Positions 1 to 8,537 of a stretch of DNA of 64,000 bases are shown here, in pieces. Position 1 is the first letter of the stretch. Every line of letters starts with the position of its first letter. The position numbers were made by a program, and so were the translations under genes. The DNA lies in the NCBI RefSeq assembly GCF_000513195.1, contig NZ_CBVI010000115.1, forward strand, positions 1-64,000, written 5' to 3'. The notes under the pieces are model-generated. The model was not told the origin of the DNA, ran no database searches, and saw only the letters and a program-made list of their open reading frames with translations. This DNA comes from Bacteroides timonensis. GTDB lineage: Bacteria > Bacteroidota > Bacteroidia > Bacteroidales > Bacteroidaceae.

Positions 1-18
1 AGAAACGGATCTAATATA

Positions 19-128
19 AGAAGGTTGCGGCTGAAAAGGGCGACACCATTTGCCCGAAAGGGTGTAGCCATGTGCCCCAAATGGTGTAGCCATGTGTTTA
101 AAAGGGTGTAGCCTTACCGGATAAAAGG
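19..128. repeat. 22-nt tandem repeat array, five degenerate units
   Basis: Units start at 19, 41, 63, 85 and 107, exactly 22 nt apart. The clearest two (63 and 85) share TGTAGCCATGTG and end in AAATGG or AAAGGG. The first and last are more degenerate. Bridging the unit junctions is a 17-mer imperfect palindrome, for example AAATGGTgtaGCCATGT, followed by 5 nt. The left-hand neighbour is outside the window, so its transcriptional context is unknown. Function unknown. Three more arrays with the same period but other sequences occur in this window. Confidence 0.75.
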
Positions 129-599
129 TTATTTTGTCCGAAATATGAGCGTAAGTTTCCTTTGAAAAAGGTTTTATCCGCTACTTTCCGGTATATTCTG
201 TTTGTTTTCGCAATGTCTATTTGATTAAAAACATACCTAAAATAGGTATTTTGAGCCTTTTATTAGAGTATTATCATGCAATGTTCTTTTTATTATCCGT
301 ATGCGCTTTCTATTTGCATTTCCCCCAATAAGGATTCCTTGCATTCTTTTTCATCAAGTGCCGCACGATGGGGAAATACTCAATCCAGACATCATTATCT
401 CATATCTCCGCACAAAACGATAACTGACAAATAAATTCAGCTAATGGAAGTAAATATGGAGAACAAACGAGCTCCGTATCACTTCATCAGTTTCGCATCT
501 CAAAATGTTTCGCTAATTAAATACGCTATCCACCAGATTTACCGCTTCGACTTTCTTGGATAGTAGTATAGAGCCATGATGGAATGTTTCCGAAAGAAA
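129..599. other. intergenic region with no recognised gene
   Basis: AT-rich non-coding stretch between the 22-nt array and the operator of the GH5 operon. I see no open reading frame with Bacteroides-like composition, no tRNA or rRNA signature and no insertion-sequence ends. It may contain the promoter or 3' end of a gene lying to the left of the window. Confidence 0.5.
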
Positions 600-687
600 A
601 TGTAACACCGACATTAAAGATGTAACATCAGCGAATAACTATGTATCATGAAGATGCGGTTCGTTTCATTTCTATCCGTTACATTTG
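600..687 (+). promoter_or_regulatory. promoter and two-site operator of the GH5 operon
   Basis: A Bacteroides -7 box TACATTTG lies at 680-687. Upstream are two direct copies of ATGTAACA at 600-607 and 620-627, 20 bp apart. The GTAAC core of the first ends exactly 73 bp before the -7 box and that of the second 53 bp before it. The same arrangement occurs before the GH35 gene (39185) and the xylan SusC gene (48088), so it is probably the binding site of one of the two HTCS regulators. No clear -33 TTTG is visible, as expected for an activator-dependent promoter. The -7 box itself overlaps a GTTACAT. Confidence 0.6.
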
Positions 688-693
688 AAACCG

Positions 694-932
694 GAAAGAT
701 TTCTAAAATAATTATTAAAGATCAAATGAAAAACAACATGAGAAACAAGAAGTCTTTTGTTAAGGAACTAATCGAAAGGAAATAATTTTAAAAAGATATA
801 TCAGTTCTCATCTTCCCGAGAACTTGATGTAATTTGTGCATTTTATAATATCTTTCCTGCATCCTCTGTGAAGAGTGTGCAGGAACACAAATGAAAAAAC
901 AGTTTTATAATTAATTACTTAAAGATATTAAA
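694..932 (+). promoter_or_regulatory. long structured 5' leader of the GH5 operon
   Basis: If transcription starts about 7 nt after the -7 box, the leader is about 240 nt. It contains a 19-codon ORF (726-785), a hairpin AGTTCTC/GAGAACT (803-809 and 818-824), and a second, well-formed hairpin at 854-885. In the second, TTCCTGCA pairs with TGCAGGAA, followed by a 2x2 internal loop, CTCT paired with AGAG and a GTGA (GNRA-type) loop. A further mini-ORF MKKQFYN starts at 891. There is no T-run, so it is not a simple terminator. A translational or stability role is inferred only. Confidence 0.4.
726..785 (+). CDS. possible 19-residue leader peptide
   Basis: An ATG-initiated micro-ORF encoding MKNNMRNKKSFVKELIERK lies inside the leader of the GH5 operon, just before two hairpins. 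It is basic and not hydrophobic, so it is not a signal peptide or toxin-like membrane peptide. I do not recognise it. Its position suggests a leader peptide, but a chance ORF in AT-rich DNA is equally possible. Confidence 0.2.
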   Translation: MKNNMRNKKSFVKELIERK

Positions 933-2900
933 ATGAAAAGGATTGTAACAGTATTTTTCTTCTTGGGCTTTATACTATTGTCATCTTGTTCCGATAATGC
1001 AATGCAAGAGGCAGTGCCGCCGGAAGAACCGGTGGAGCCCGTTGAGCCTGATCCGGAACCGGGGGATAATAATACATTGCCTCTTCTAAGTGTAGTGGGG
1101 CGTTATCTTAAGAATACGGAAGGGGAGATTGTAAATTTGCACGGCTTTACGCAGACTTACAGTCCTTTCTTCAACAACAACGCTTGGGGTAACTATGACG
1201 TGCAGGCATGTCTCAGCTATAACAAGAGAATGGTGGATGAAATCGTGGCTGCCGGTTGGAAATTCAGTTTCGTGAGGATGCATCTCGATCCTTATTGGAG
1301 CGATGATCCTGCCAAGTCATCTGTGAGATATGAGGGGCATGAGCGCTTCTCGGAAACGCGCTTCCGGAAATATCTGGATGAACTGTTTGTGCCAATGGCG
1401 GAATACTTCATTTCTAAAGGGATGTATGTTGTGATGCGTCCCCCCGGTGTGTGTCCTAACAGGGAACCTGCGGATAAATATCAGGGGATAGAAGTAGGGG
1501 ATACTTATCAGCAGTTCTTATTAAAAGTCTGGGATATCGTATCACAACACTCAAAGTTGAAGAACAATACCGGAATCATGTTTGAATTGGCTAATGAACC
1601 GGTCAATATAAAAGGAACGGACGGAACTTATGGAAGTACGGGTGACGCTTGCTTTGCTAACATGAAAATCTATTTTCAAGCGATTGTCGATAAAATACGA
1701 AGTCATTGTAATAATATTATCTGGGTACCCGGGCTTGCGTATCAGTCATCCTATGCAGGCTATGCCACTCACCGTATTGAAGGTGAGAATATTGGCTTTG
1801 CCGTTCATTGCTATCCGGGTTGGTATGGCAGTGATGTGGAACAGGATAGCGGTGAAGGAATCGGCTCGCCTACAGGAGGAGGGTATGAGGCCTTTCAGCG
1901 TGGATGGGATGCGCAGGTAGGACCTGTGGCGGCTTTTGCCCCTATCATGGTGACGGAGATAGACTGGGCACCGAAGAAATATGATGCCACTTGGGGTAAA
2001 AGTATAACAGGCACGGCAGGGGGTGAAGGCTTTGGTGCTAACTTCAAGTACATAGCTGATAACTCGGGTAACGTCTCTTGGTTGTTTTTCACCACAAGGT
2101 CTCATGAGTTGGCGGCATTTAAGGATGTACCGGGTGAATCGGGTAATTATACTTTTCTTAATGATCCTGAAGCTTGTCCGTGGGCTATGTATCATTGGTT
2201 CAAAGAATATGCTGAAGGTACAATCGTGAACGGGGAGTTGGAAAAACTGGAACTGATGGGAGAGGAAGGTGAACTTCGCCTGCAAATGGGAGGTGCAAGT
2301 TATCTCAAGGTGAAAGCTACTTATTCGGACGGTACATCACGAATGGTGACTGCGGAAGCAACTGTAAGTAGTTCGAATACGTCTGTACTGAAAGTGGAAC
2401 GGGCCGGTAAACTGGTGGCTGTGGCACCGGGCGAAGCGACGGTGATTGTTACTTATCAATCCGCGGCCGGAGTCAGTAAGCAGTTATCACTGAAGGTTAC
2501 GGTGATTTCTCCTTTTTCATTAACAGCGGATGTGTTTAATCCGTCCATTTGGGAGAATGGCACTTTTGATGAGGCTACCCGTACTTTGGTGACAGGCCGG
2601 TATGGGTTCGGTGGTTGGCAGTATACTGACGGGCTTGATTTGTCAGGATATAAAACACTGACAGTAGAATTGGGCAATGATAATGAAAGTAGTGTTTCAT
2701 TCCGTTTGTTTGATAAAACCAGCTATTGGACAAAACCTGCCACTTATGATTTCGGTTCGTCTCGTAAAGTAGTTATCGAGTTGAATCGGATGACTGATGA
2801 GAGTGGGGGGAAGATTGATCCTTCACATCTTTATATTATAGGTTTCTGGTCTACAGGTGGCAAACCGATTGTAATATCCAATATTACTTTGGCGGATTGA
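933..2900 (+). CDS. GH5-family endo-glycanase, surface lipoprotein, with Big_2-like and C-terminal sandwich domains
   Basis: 655 residues. A lipoprotein signal ends in LLSSC with Cys19 as the lipidation site, followed by a Pro/Glu-rich linker (about 25-48), so the enzyme is probably anchored on the cell surface. The TIM-barrel (about 50-430) has the GH5 signatures: the acid/base in FELANEP (Glu222) and the nucleophile in VTEIDW (Glu342). Residues about 445-525 resemble a bacterial Ig-like Big_2 fold (ATYSDGTSR, VAPGEATVIVTY), and about 530-655 look like a carbohydrate-binding beta-sandwich. First gene of an operon with an esterase, an SGNH-GH95 fusion and GH8, so a xylan-type substrate is likely, but the GH5 subfamily cannot be fixed by eye. 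Start chosen because the signal peptide begins at this ATG. Confidence 0.85.
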   Translation: MKRIVTVFFFLGFILLSSCSDNAMQEAVPPEEPVEPVEPDPEPGDNNTLPLLSVVGRYLKNTEGEIVNLHGFTQTYSPFFNNNAWGNYDVQACLSYNKRMVDEIVAAGWKFSFVRMHLDPYWSDDPAKSSVRYEGHERFSETRFRKYLDELFVPMAEYFISKGMYVVMRPPGVCPNREPADKYQGIEVGDTYQQFLLKVWDIVSQHSKLKNNTGIMFELANEPVNIKGTDGTYGSTGDACFANMKIYFQAIVDKIRSHCNNIIWVPGLAYQSSYAGYATHRIEGENIGFAVHCYPGWYGSDVEQDSGEGIGSPTGGGYEAFQRGWDAQVGPVAAFAPIMVTEIDWAPKKYDATWGKSITGTAGGEGFGANFKYIADNSGNVSWLFFTTRSHELAAFKDVPGESGNYTFLNDPEACPWAMYHWFKEYAEGTIVNGELEKLELMGEEGELRLQMGGASYLKVKATYSDGTSRMVTAEATVSSSNTSVLKVERAGKLVAVAPGEATVIVTYQSAAGVSKQLSLKVTVISPFSLTADVFNPSIWENGTFDEATRTLVTGRYGFGGWQYTDGLDLSGYKTLTVELGNDNESSVSFRLFDKTSYWTKPATYDFGSSRKVVIELNRMTDESGGKIDPSHLYIIGFWSTGGKPIVISNITLAD

Positions 2901-2962
2901 GTATTATCTAATATTGATATTCAAATATCTAAAATTGCAAATCAGTGATCGGATTCATGCCT

Positions 2963-2970
2963 TATTTTTG
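2963..2970 (+). promoter_or_regulatory. possible internal promoter -7 box before the esterase gene
   Basis: TATTTTTG matches the Bacteroides TAnnTTTG box and sits 41 nt before the ATG at 3012. No convincing -33 element is at the right distance, so this may be only a weak internal start within the operon. Confidence 0.3.
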
Positions 2971-3011
2971 CAGATATATATGAATGGTCTGATAAACTTT
3001 AAATAAAAGAT

Positions 3012-3896
3012 ATGATGAAGAAGATAATTGTATGGTTGGCTGTAATGATGTATACATTGTCCGGTTATGCACAAAATGCACCTTGGAATTTTCAGAGTAA
3101 AGTAGTCACGGATACTCTTTTCAGTAAAGTGCTGAATTCAAAGCGTGCTTATACAGTTTTTCTGCCAAAGAGCTTTGAACAGAATAAAGAGAAAAAATAT
3201 CCGGTCCTATATCTTTTGCATGGTATGTGGGAGACCAATCCTGTCTGGGCCGAGCGTGGACATGTAAAAGATGTGATGGATCGCCTTGTAGCCAGTGGAG
3301 AAGCATGTGAGATGATTATTGTTACTCCGAATGCCGGTGGTAATATCCATATGGAATGGAACGGATATTTTGATATGCCGGGGTGGAAATATGAGACTTT
3401 CTTTTATACGGAATTCTTGCCCTATATAGAGAAGAAATACCGGGTGATAGGTGATAAGCAGCATCGTGCCATTGCCGGTTTGTCGATGGGCGGTGGAGGA
3501 GCTACTAATTATGGTCAGCGCCATAGTGATATGTTTTGTGCAGTCTATGCGATGAGCGCCCTGATGTCTATTCCTGAACAGGGAGCAGTGCCTGCTGATG
3601 ATCCGAATTCGAAGATAGCCATACTTACCCGTAGTGTTATTGAAAATAGCTGTGTGAAATATGTGATGGAGGCTGACGAGAACCGTAAGGCTGATTTACG
3701 TAATGTTGCTTGGTTTGTAGATTGTGGGGATGATGATTTCCTGCTTGATCGTAATATAGAGTTCTATCAAGCAATGCGTAATGCCGGTATACCTTGCCAG
3801 TTCAGGGTGCGCGATGGAGGACATGATTGGGAATATTGGCACTCGGCTCTTTATCAGTGTTTACCTTTCGTAACCCGGATATTTGATAAGGAATGA
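3012..3896 (+). CDS. CE1/esterase D-type carbohydrate esterase, secreted
   Basis: 294 residues with an N-terminal signal peptide ending near YAQ (about residue 21). The alpha/beta-hydrolase core shows the oxyanion region LYLLHG, the nucleophile elbow GLSMGG (Ser158), an acidic residue in VDCGDDD (about 237-242) and the catalytic His in DGGHDWEYW (His271). This is the pattern of CE1 acetylxylan or feruloyl esterases and esterase D-like proteins in Bacteroides xylan loci. It probably removes acetyl or feruloyl groups in the periplasm. Its stop overlaps an ATG of the next gene (ATGA), suggesting tight coupling. Substrate specificity cannot be told from sequence alone. Confidence 0.8.
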   Translation: MMKKIIVWLAVMMYTLSGYAQNAPWNFQSKVVTDTLFSKVLNSKRAYTVFLPKSFEQNKEKKYPVLYLLHGMWETNPVWAERGHVKDVMDRLVASGEACEMIIVTPNAGGNIHMEWNGYFDMPGWKYETFFYTEFLPYIEKKYRVIGDKQHRAIAGLSMGGGGATNYGQRHSDMFCAVYAMSALMSIPEQGAVPADDPNSKIAILTRSVIENSCVKYVMEADENRKADLRNVAWFVDCGDDDFLLDRNIEFYQAMRNAGIPCQFRVRDGGHDWEYWHSALYQCLPFVTRIFDKE

Positions 3897-3928
3897 ATAT
3901 GCATATAAAAAACAATAATAGACAGATT

Positions 3929-6900
3929 ATGAGAACATTTGTATTTACATGCTTGCTTCTTTTAGGCATGACGACATTTGCACAGGACGCGAATTTCCAT
4001 ATCTATCTGTGTTTGGGACAATCGAACATGGAAGGAAATGCAAAGGTAGAAGAACAGGATACAGTGGCAGTTGACAGTCGCTTTCAGGTATTAGCGGCTG
4101 TCGATTGTCCTAATTTGGGGAGAACCAAAGGGAATTGGTATAAGGCGGTTCCTCCTTTGGCTCGTTGCTATACGGGCTTGACCCCGGGAGATTATTTCGG
4201 CCGGGCTATGGTGGCTAATCTTCCATCTAATGTGCGGGTAGGAATTATCAATGTTGCCGTAGGCGGTTGTAGGATAGAACTGTTTGACAAGGATAACTAT
4301 CAGTCCTATGTAGAAACTTCTCCGGACTGGCTGAAGAATATGGTAAAGGAATATGGCGGCAACCCTTATGCGCGTTTGGTTGAGATGGCAAAGCTTGCTC
4401 AAAAAGACGGAGTGATTAAAGGTATTCTGTTACATCAGGGAGAGTCGAATACAAATGATAAAGACTGGCCCTCAAAAGTAAAGGGAGTGTATGATAATCT
4501 TTTGAACGATTTAGGATTATCTGCCGCTAATGTGCCTTTGCTGGCGGGTGAGGTGGTACATGCAGATCAGAATGGCGTTTGTGCCAGCATGAATACAATC
4601 ATCGACAGCTTGCCACAGGTGATTCCTACCGCACATGTGATATCTTCTGCCGGTTGCCCGGCCGCATTCGATAACCTTCATTTTACAGCCGAAGGATACC
4701 GGATGTTAGGAGCTCGCTATGCTGCTAAAATGCTTTCTATTTTAGGATATGGAGATTGGACGTCTGCTCAGAATATGAAGTTGTGGTATAATCGTCCTGC
4801 ACAAGACTGGCTGGAAGCTTTGCCATTAGGTAATTCCCGTTTGGGGGCTATGGTATTTGGCGGAACTGCCCGTGAAGAATTGCAACTCAATGAAGAGACG
4901 TTCTGGGCTGGTGGACCGTACAATAATAATAATCCTAAAGGATTGCAGGTATTGCCTGAAATACGTCGCCTTATTTTTGAAGGCAAAACTTTGGAGGCTC
5001 AGAAACTCATTGATGAGAATTATATGACACCTCAGCATGGTATGCGTTACTTGACGCTGGGGAGTCTTTTCCTGAATTTCCCTGGGCATGAAAATCCTTC
5101 TGAATATTATAGGGATTTGAATCTGGAGAATGCAACTGCTACAACACGTTATGAAGTGGATGGAGTGAAGTTTGTCCGTACGGCATTTACCTCTTTGAGT
5201 GATGATGTGATTATTGTACGTATTCAGGCGGATAAGGCAAAGGCCTTGAATTTTGCCGTATCATACAGCAGTCCGCTGAAATCAGATGTACAAGTAAAGG
5301 GGGGGAAGTTGATTATTTCTTGTCAGGGAGCTGAACATGAAGGAATTCCTGCTGCTATGCGTGCCGAATGTCAAGTACAGGTGAGAACAGATGGTAAAGT
5401 GAGTAAGGAAGAAAGCACACTTGCCGTGAATGGGGCTACTGAAGCTACCTTGTATATTTCAGCAGCTACAAATTTTGTGAATTATTATGATGTTAGTGCG
5501 AACGAGTCGAAACGTGCAGCTACTTATTTGCAGAAAGCTACCCGTATTCCTTACGAACAGGCTTTGAAGAGTCATATTGCCTCTTATCGCAAGCAATATG
5601 ACCGTGTGGCCTTGACTTTAGAAAGTACTAGAGTTTCTGCTTTGGAGACACCTGCCCGTGTGCAACGTTTTATGGAAGGGAATGATATGGCGATGGCAGC
5701 TTTGATGTTCCAATATGGTCGTTATTTGCTGATTTCTTCTTCGCAGCCCGGTGGACAGCCTGCCAATCTTCAAGGTATTTGGAATCATAGCCCATATGCT
5801 CCCTGGGATAGTAAATACACGATTAATATCAATGCGGAGATGAATTATTGGCCTGCTGAAGTAACCAATCTGAGTGAGACGCATGAACCCCTCTTTGATA
5901 TGGTAGCCGACTTGGCAGTTACAGGTAGTGAGACTGCTAAAGTTCTTTATGATGCAAAAGGTTGGGTGGCACATCATAATACGGATATATGGCGTGCCTG
6001 CGGACCGGTGGATGCTGCATACTTCGGCATGTGGCCTAATGGAGGTGCCTGGCTGGCACAGCATCTGTGGCAGCATTATCTGTTTACCGGTGACAAAGAG
6101 TTTCTAAAGAAGTATTATCCGCTGTTGAAGGGAACTGCTGATTTTTATTTAAGTCATTTAGTGGAACATCCGAAGTATAAATGGATGGTTACGGTACCTT
6201 CCATGTCTCCTGAACATGGTTATCGGGGTTCACAAACAACGATTACGGCAGGTTGTACAATGGATAATCAGATTGCTTTTGATGCTTTGTACAGTACACT
6301 TCAGGCCAGTCGTATTCTGGGTGGAGATAAACAGTATGAGGATTCTTTGCAGGTAATGCTGAGTAAGTTGCCACCCATGCAGATTGGGAAACATAACCAA
6401 TTGCAGGAATGGTTGGTTGATGCTGATAATCCGCTGGATGACCATCGGCATATTTCGCACTTGTATGGCTTATATCCCAGTAATCAGATTTCTCCGACTA
6501 CAAATCCGGAGTTATTTCAGGCTGCCCGGAATACTTTGATACAGCGTGGAGATATGGCTACCGGTTGGAGCATTGGGTGGAAGATTAATTTCTGGGCGCG
6601 TATGTTGGATGGCAATCATGCTTATAAGATTATACAGAATATGCTTCATCTTTTACCTAATGATAAGGTTCAGAAAGAATATCCTGAGGGACGTACTTAT
6701 CCTAATTTATTTGATGCCCATCCACCTTTCCAGATCGATGGAAACTTTGGTTATACGGCAGGAGTTGCAGAGATGTTGCTGCAAAGCCATGACGGTGCAG
6801 TACACTTGTTGCCCGCATTGCCCGAAGCATGGAAAAAAGGAAGTGTGAAAGGCCTTGTTGCCCGTGGTGGTTTTGTGGTGGATATGGAATGGGATGGCGT

Positions 6901-7162
6901 TCAACTGAAAAAGGCGAAGATACATTCTCGTTTGGGCGGTGTACTGCGTATCCGTTCTTATGTTCCTTTAAAGGGAAAAGGAGTGAAAGTGGCAGACGGT
7001 GCTTGCCCGAATCCTCTGTATGCACCGGCAGTTATAAAAGAACCAATCGTTTCAAAACAGATAAATCCTCAATCTCCGATTCTCTATCGTACTTATGAAT
7101 ATGATATTGTTACTCAGCCGGGCGAGGACTATTGGCTGGAGCGTAGTACAAAACAATTTTGA
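3929..7162 (+). CDS. fusion of SGNH (CE6-like) acetylesterase and GH95 glycosidase
   Basis: From this ATG the protein has 1077 residues; an in-frame ATG at 3893 would add 12. I prefer 3929 because the signal peptide ([12 protein letters not shown]...FAQ) starts there. The N-terminal 250 or so residues are an SGNH esterase: block I LGQSNMEG with the catalytic Ser, a GESN block, and the DNLH catalytic pair. Then comes a GH95 enzyme beginning [18 protein letters not shown], with the expected catalytic-site motifs [17 protein letters not shown] and [16 protein letters not shown]95 members are alpha-L-fucosidases or alpha-L-galactosidases; a GH95 in the B. ovatus xylan system removes L-galactose from complex glucuronoarabinoxylan. 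The fusion would deacetylate and deglycosylate the same side chains. Periplasmic. Confidence 0.85.
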   Translation: MRTFVFTCLLLLGMTTFAQDANFHIYLCLGQSNMEGNAKVEEQDTVAVDSRFQVLAAVDCPNLGRTKGNWYKAVPPLARCYTGLTPGDYFGRAMVANLPSNVRVGIINVAVGGCRIELFDKDNYQSYVETSPDWLKNMVKEYGGNPYARLVEMAKLAQKDGVIKGILLHQGESNTNDKDWPSKVKGVYDNLLNDLGLSAANVPLLAGEVVHADQNGVCASMNTIIDSLPQVIPTAHVISSAGCPAAFDNLHFTAEGYRMLGARYAAKMLSILGYGDWTSAQNMKLWYNRPAQDWLEALPLGNSRLGAMVFGGTAREELQLNEETFWAGGPYNNNNPKGLQVLPEIRRLIFEGKTLEAQKLIDENYMTPQHGMRYLTLGSLFLNFPGHENPSEYYRDLNLENATATTRYEVDGVKFVRTAFTSLSDDVIIVRIQADKAKALNFAVSYSSPLKSDVQVKGGKLIISCQGAEHEGIPAAMRAECQVQVRTDGKVSKEESTLAVNGATEATLYISAATNFVNYYDVSANESKRAATYLQKATRIPYEQALKSHIASYRKQYDRVALTLESTRVSALETPARVQRFMEGNDMAMAALMFQYGRYLLISSSQPGGQPANLQGIWNHSPYAPWDSKYTININAEMNYWPAEVTNLSETHEPLFDMVADLAVTGSETAKVLYDAKGWVAHHNTDIWRACGPVDAAYFGMWPNGGAWLAQHLWQHYLFTGDKEFLKKYYPLLKGTADFYLSHLVEHPKYKWMVTVPSMSPEHGYRGSQTTITAGCTMDNQIAFDALYSTLQASRILGGDKQYEDSLQVMLSKLPPMQIGKHNQLQEWLVDADNPLDDHRHISHLYGLYPSNQISPTTNPELFQAARNTLIQRGDMATGWSIGWKINFWARMLDGNHAYKIIQNMLHLLPNDKVQKEYPEGRTYPNLFDAHPPFQIDGNFGYTAGVAEMLLQSHDGAVHLLPALPEAWKKGSVKGLVARGGFVVDMEWDGVQLKKAKIHSRLGGVLRIRSYVPLKGKGVKVADGACPNPLYAPAVIKEPIVSKQINPQSPILYRTYEYDIVTQPGEDYWLERSTKQF

Positions 7163-7183
7163 ATATCTACTTAAAACCTTGGA

Positions 7184-8437
7184 ATGATGAAACTTACAAC
7201 TTTATTTGCGGTTAGTGTCAGCCTGATACTTTCCGGCTTTTGTTCACTTGGAGTTCAGGCTCATCCTGTTCAGGAAAACAGTAGTGGGGACCCGGTTCCT
7301 GCAGGAGCTTACTATACTGATAACTATCGGAATTTGTTTAATGAGTATTTAGGTATTTCTCAGCAACAAACCGACCGGAAAATGGAGCAAATCTGGAATC
7401 ATTTCTTTGTGAATGAAAAAACAAAGGTTTACTATGAGAGTGATGACAATACTGCCTATATTTATGATACAGGGAATCAGGATGTACGTACAGAAGGAAT
7501 GTCCTATGGAATGATGATATGTGTACAGTTGGATAAGCAGGCTGAATTCGATAAGTTATGGCGGTGGGCCAAGAAATATATGCTATATACTTCGGGCAAA
7601 TGGTCGGGATATTATGCCTGGCACTGTACGCCTCATGGTGTTAAAATAGGTAAGGAGCCGAGTTGCGCTTCTGATGGTGAAATTTATTTTATAACTTCTT
7701 TATTCTTTGCTTCTCACCGTTGGGGGAATGACGGGGCATATGACTATAATCAGGAGGCTCAGAAAATATTGAAAGATGTTATGTCTAAAGATGGTTCCCA
7801 AGGCGTTTATAACCTGTTCAATACTGAGAGTAAACTCGTTACATTTGTACCGGAAAAGGTCTATTATAACTATACGGATCCTTCCTATAATCTGCCTGCT
7901 TTCTTTGAACTTTGGGCTTTGTGGTCTGACACTAATAAGGAATTCTGGAAGCAGACACCTGATGCAGCCCGTCGCTTGCTGGCTGATGCATCGCACAAAA
8001 AGACGGGTTTGTTCCCTGATTATTCTGCATTCGATGGCACTCCTTGGAAACCTAAGGATTGGGGATATGATACAAGAAGGTATCAGTTTGATGCCCTCCG
8101 TTGTGCCATGAATGTCGGTATGGATTATTATTGGTTTGGAAAAGATGCTGCTAACCAGACAGAGATGATGAGTCGATTGCTTAACTTTTTCAAGCAAGAT
8201 AATTTTACGCACGAATATTTCAATGTGGATGGCTCAGCACCTGCCGGTAATTATTCAACAGGTATGATCGGTGCAAATGCTGTCGGAGCTTTTGCTCTGA
8301 ATGACAAGAATCTGGCGAAAGAATGCATACAGAAATTGTGGGATGAACCATTGCCTACGGGTAAATTTCGTTATTACAGCGGTATGGTATATATGATGTC
8401 TATGCTGCATGTCAGTGGAAACTTCCGGATTGCTTGA
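7184..8437 (+). CDS. GH8 enzyme, probably reducing-end xylose-releasing exo-oligoxylanase
   Basis: 417 residues with a signal peptide cleaved after VQA (about residue 26). It has the GH8 hallmarks: TEGMSYGMM with the general acid Glu104, ASDGEIYF, and the downstream acidic region around YSAFDGTPW and GYDTRRYQFDALR. Length and layout match the Rex subgroup of GH8 rather than longer bacterial cellulases or chitosanases. Rex enzymes remove xylose from the reducing end of xylo-oligosaccharides. As the last gene of the operon, it would act on products made by the upstream enzymes in the periplasm. A GH8 endoxylanase or cellulase is the alternative. Confidence 0.85.
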   Translation: MMKLTTLFAVSVSLILSGFCSLGVQAHPVQENSSGDPVPAGAYYTDNYRNLFNEYLGISQQQTDRKMEQIWNHFFVNEKTKVYYESDDNTAYIYDTGNQDVRTEGMSYGMMICVQLDKQAEFDKLWRWAKKYMLYTSGKWSGYYAWHCTPHGVKIGKEPSCASDGEIYFITSLFFASHRWGNDGAYDYNQEAQKILKDVMSKDGSQGVYNLFNTESKLVTFVPEKVYYNYTDPSYNLPAFFELWALWSDTNKEFWKQTPDAARRLLADASHKKTGLFPDYSAFDGTPWKPKDWGYDTRRYQFDALRCAMNVGMDYYWFGKDAANQTEMMSRLLNFFKQDNFTHEYFNVDGSAPAGNYSTGMIGANAVGAFALNDKNLAKECIQKLWDEPLPTGKFRYYSGMVYMMSMLHVSGNFRIA

Positions 8438-8483
8438 TGGATAGAACACGTAAAGTAGTATAAGTGTAATATATTGATATAAT

Positions 8484-8528
8484 AAAGAAAGCCAGCTAAT
8501 TAGTTATGTGAATTAGTTGGCTTTCTTT
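8484..8528. terminator. bidirectional terminator between GH8 and HTCS genes
   Basis: An 18-bp stem with one G-T pair: 8484-8501 (AAAGAAAGCCAGCTAATT) pairs with 8511-8528, around a 9-nt loop. The stem ends in A-rich and T-rich flanks on both sides, so it can terminate the rightward GH5 operon and the leftward HTCS gene. Confidence 0.85.
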
Positions 8529-8537
8529 TTGTTCTGT

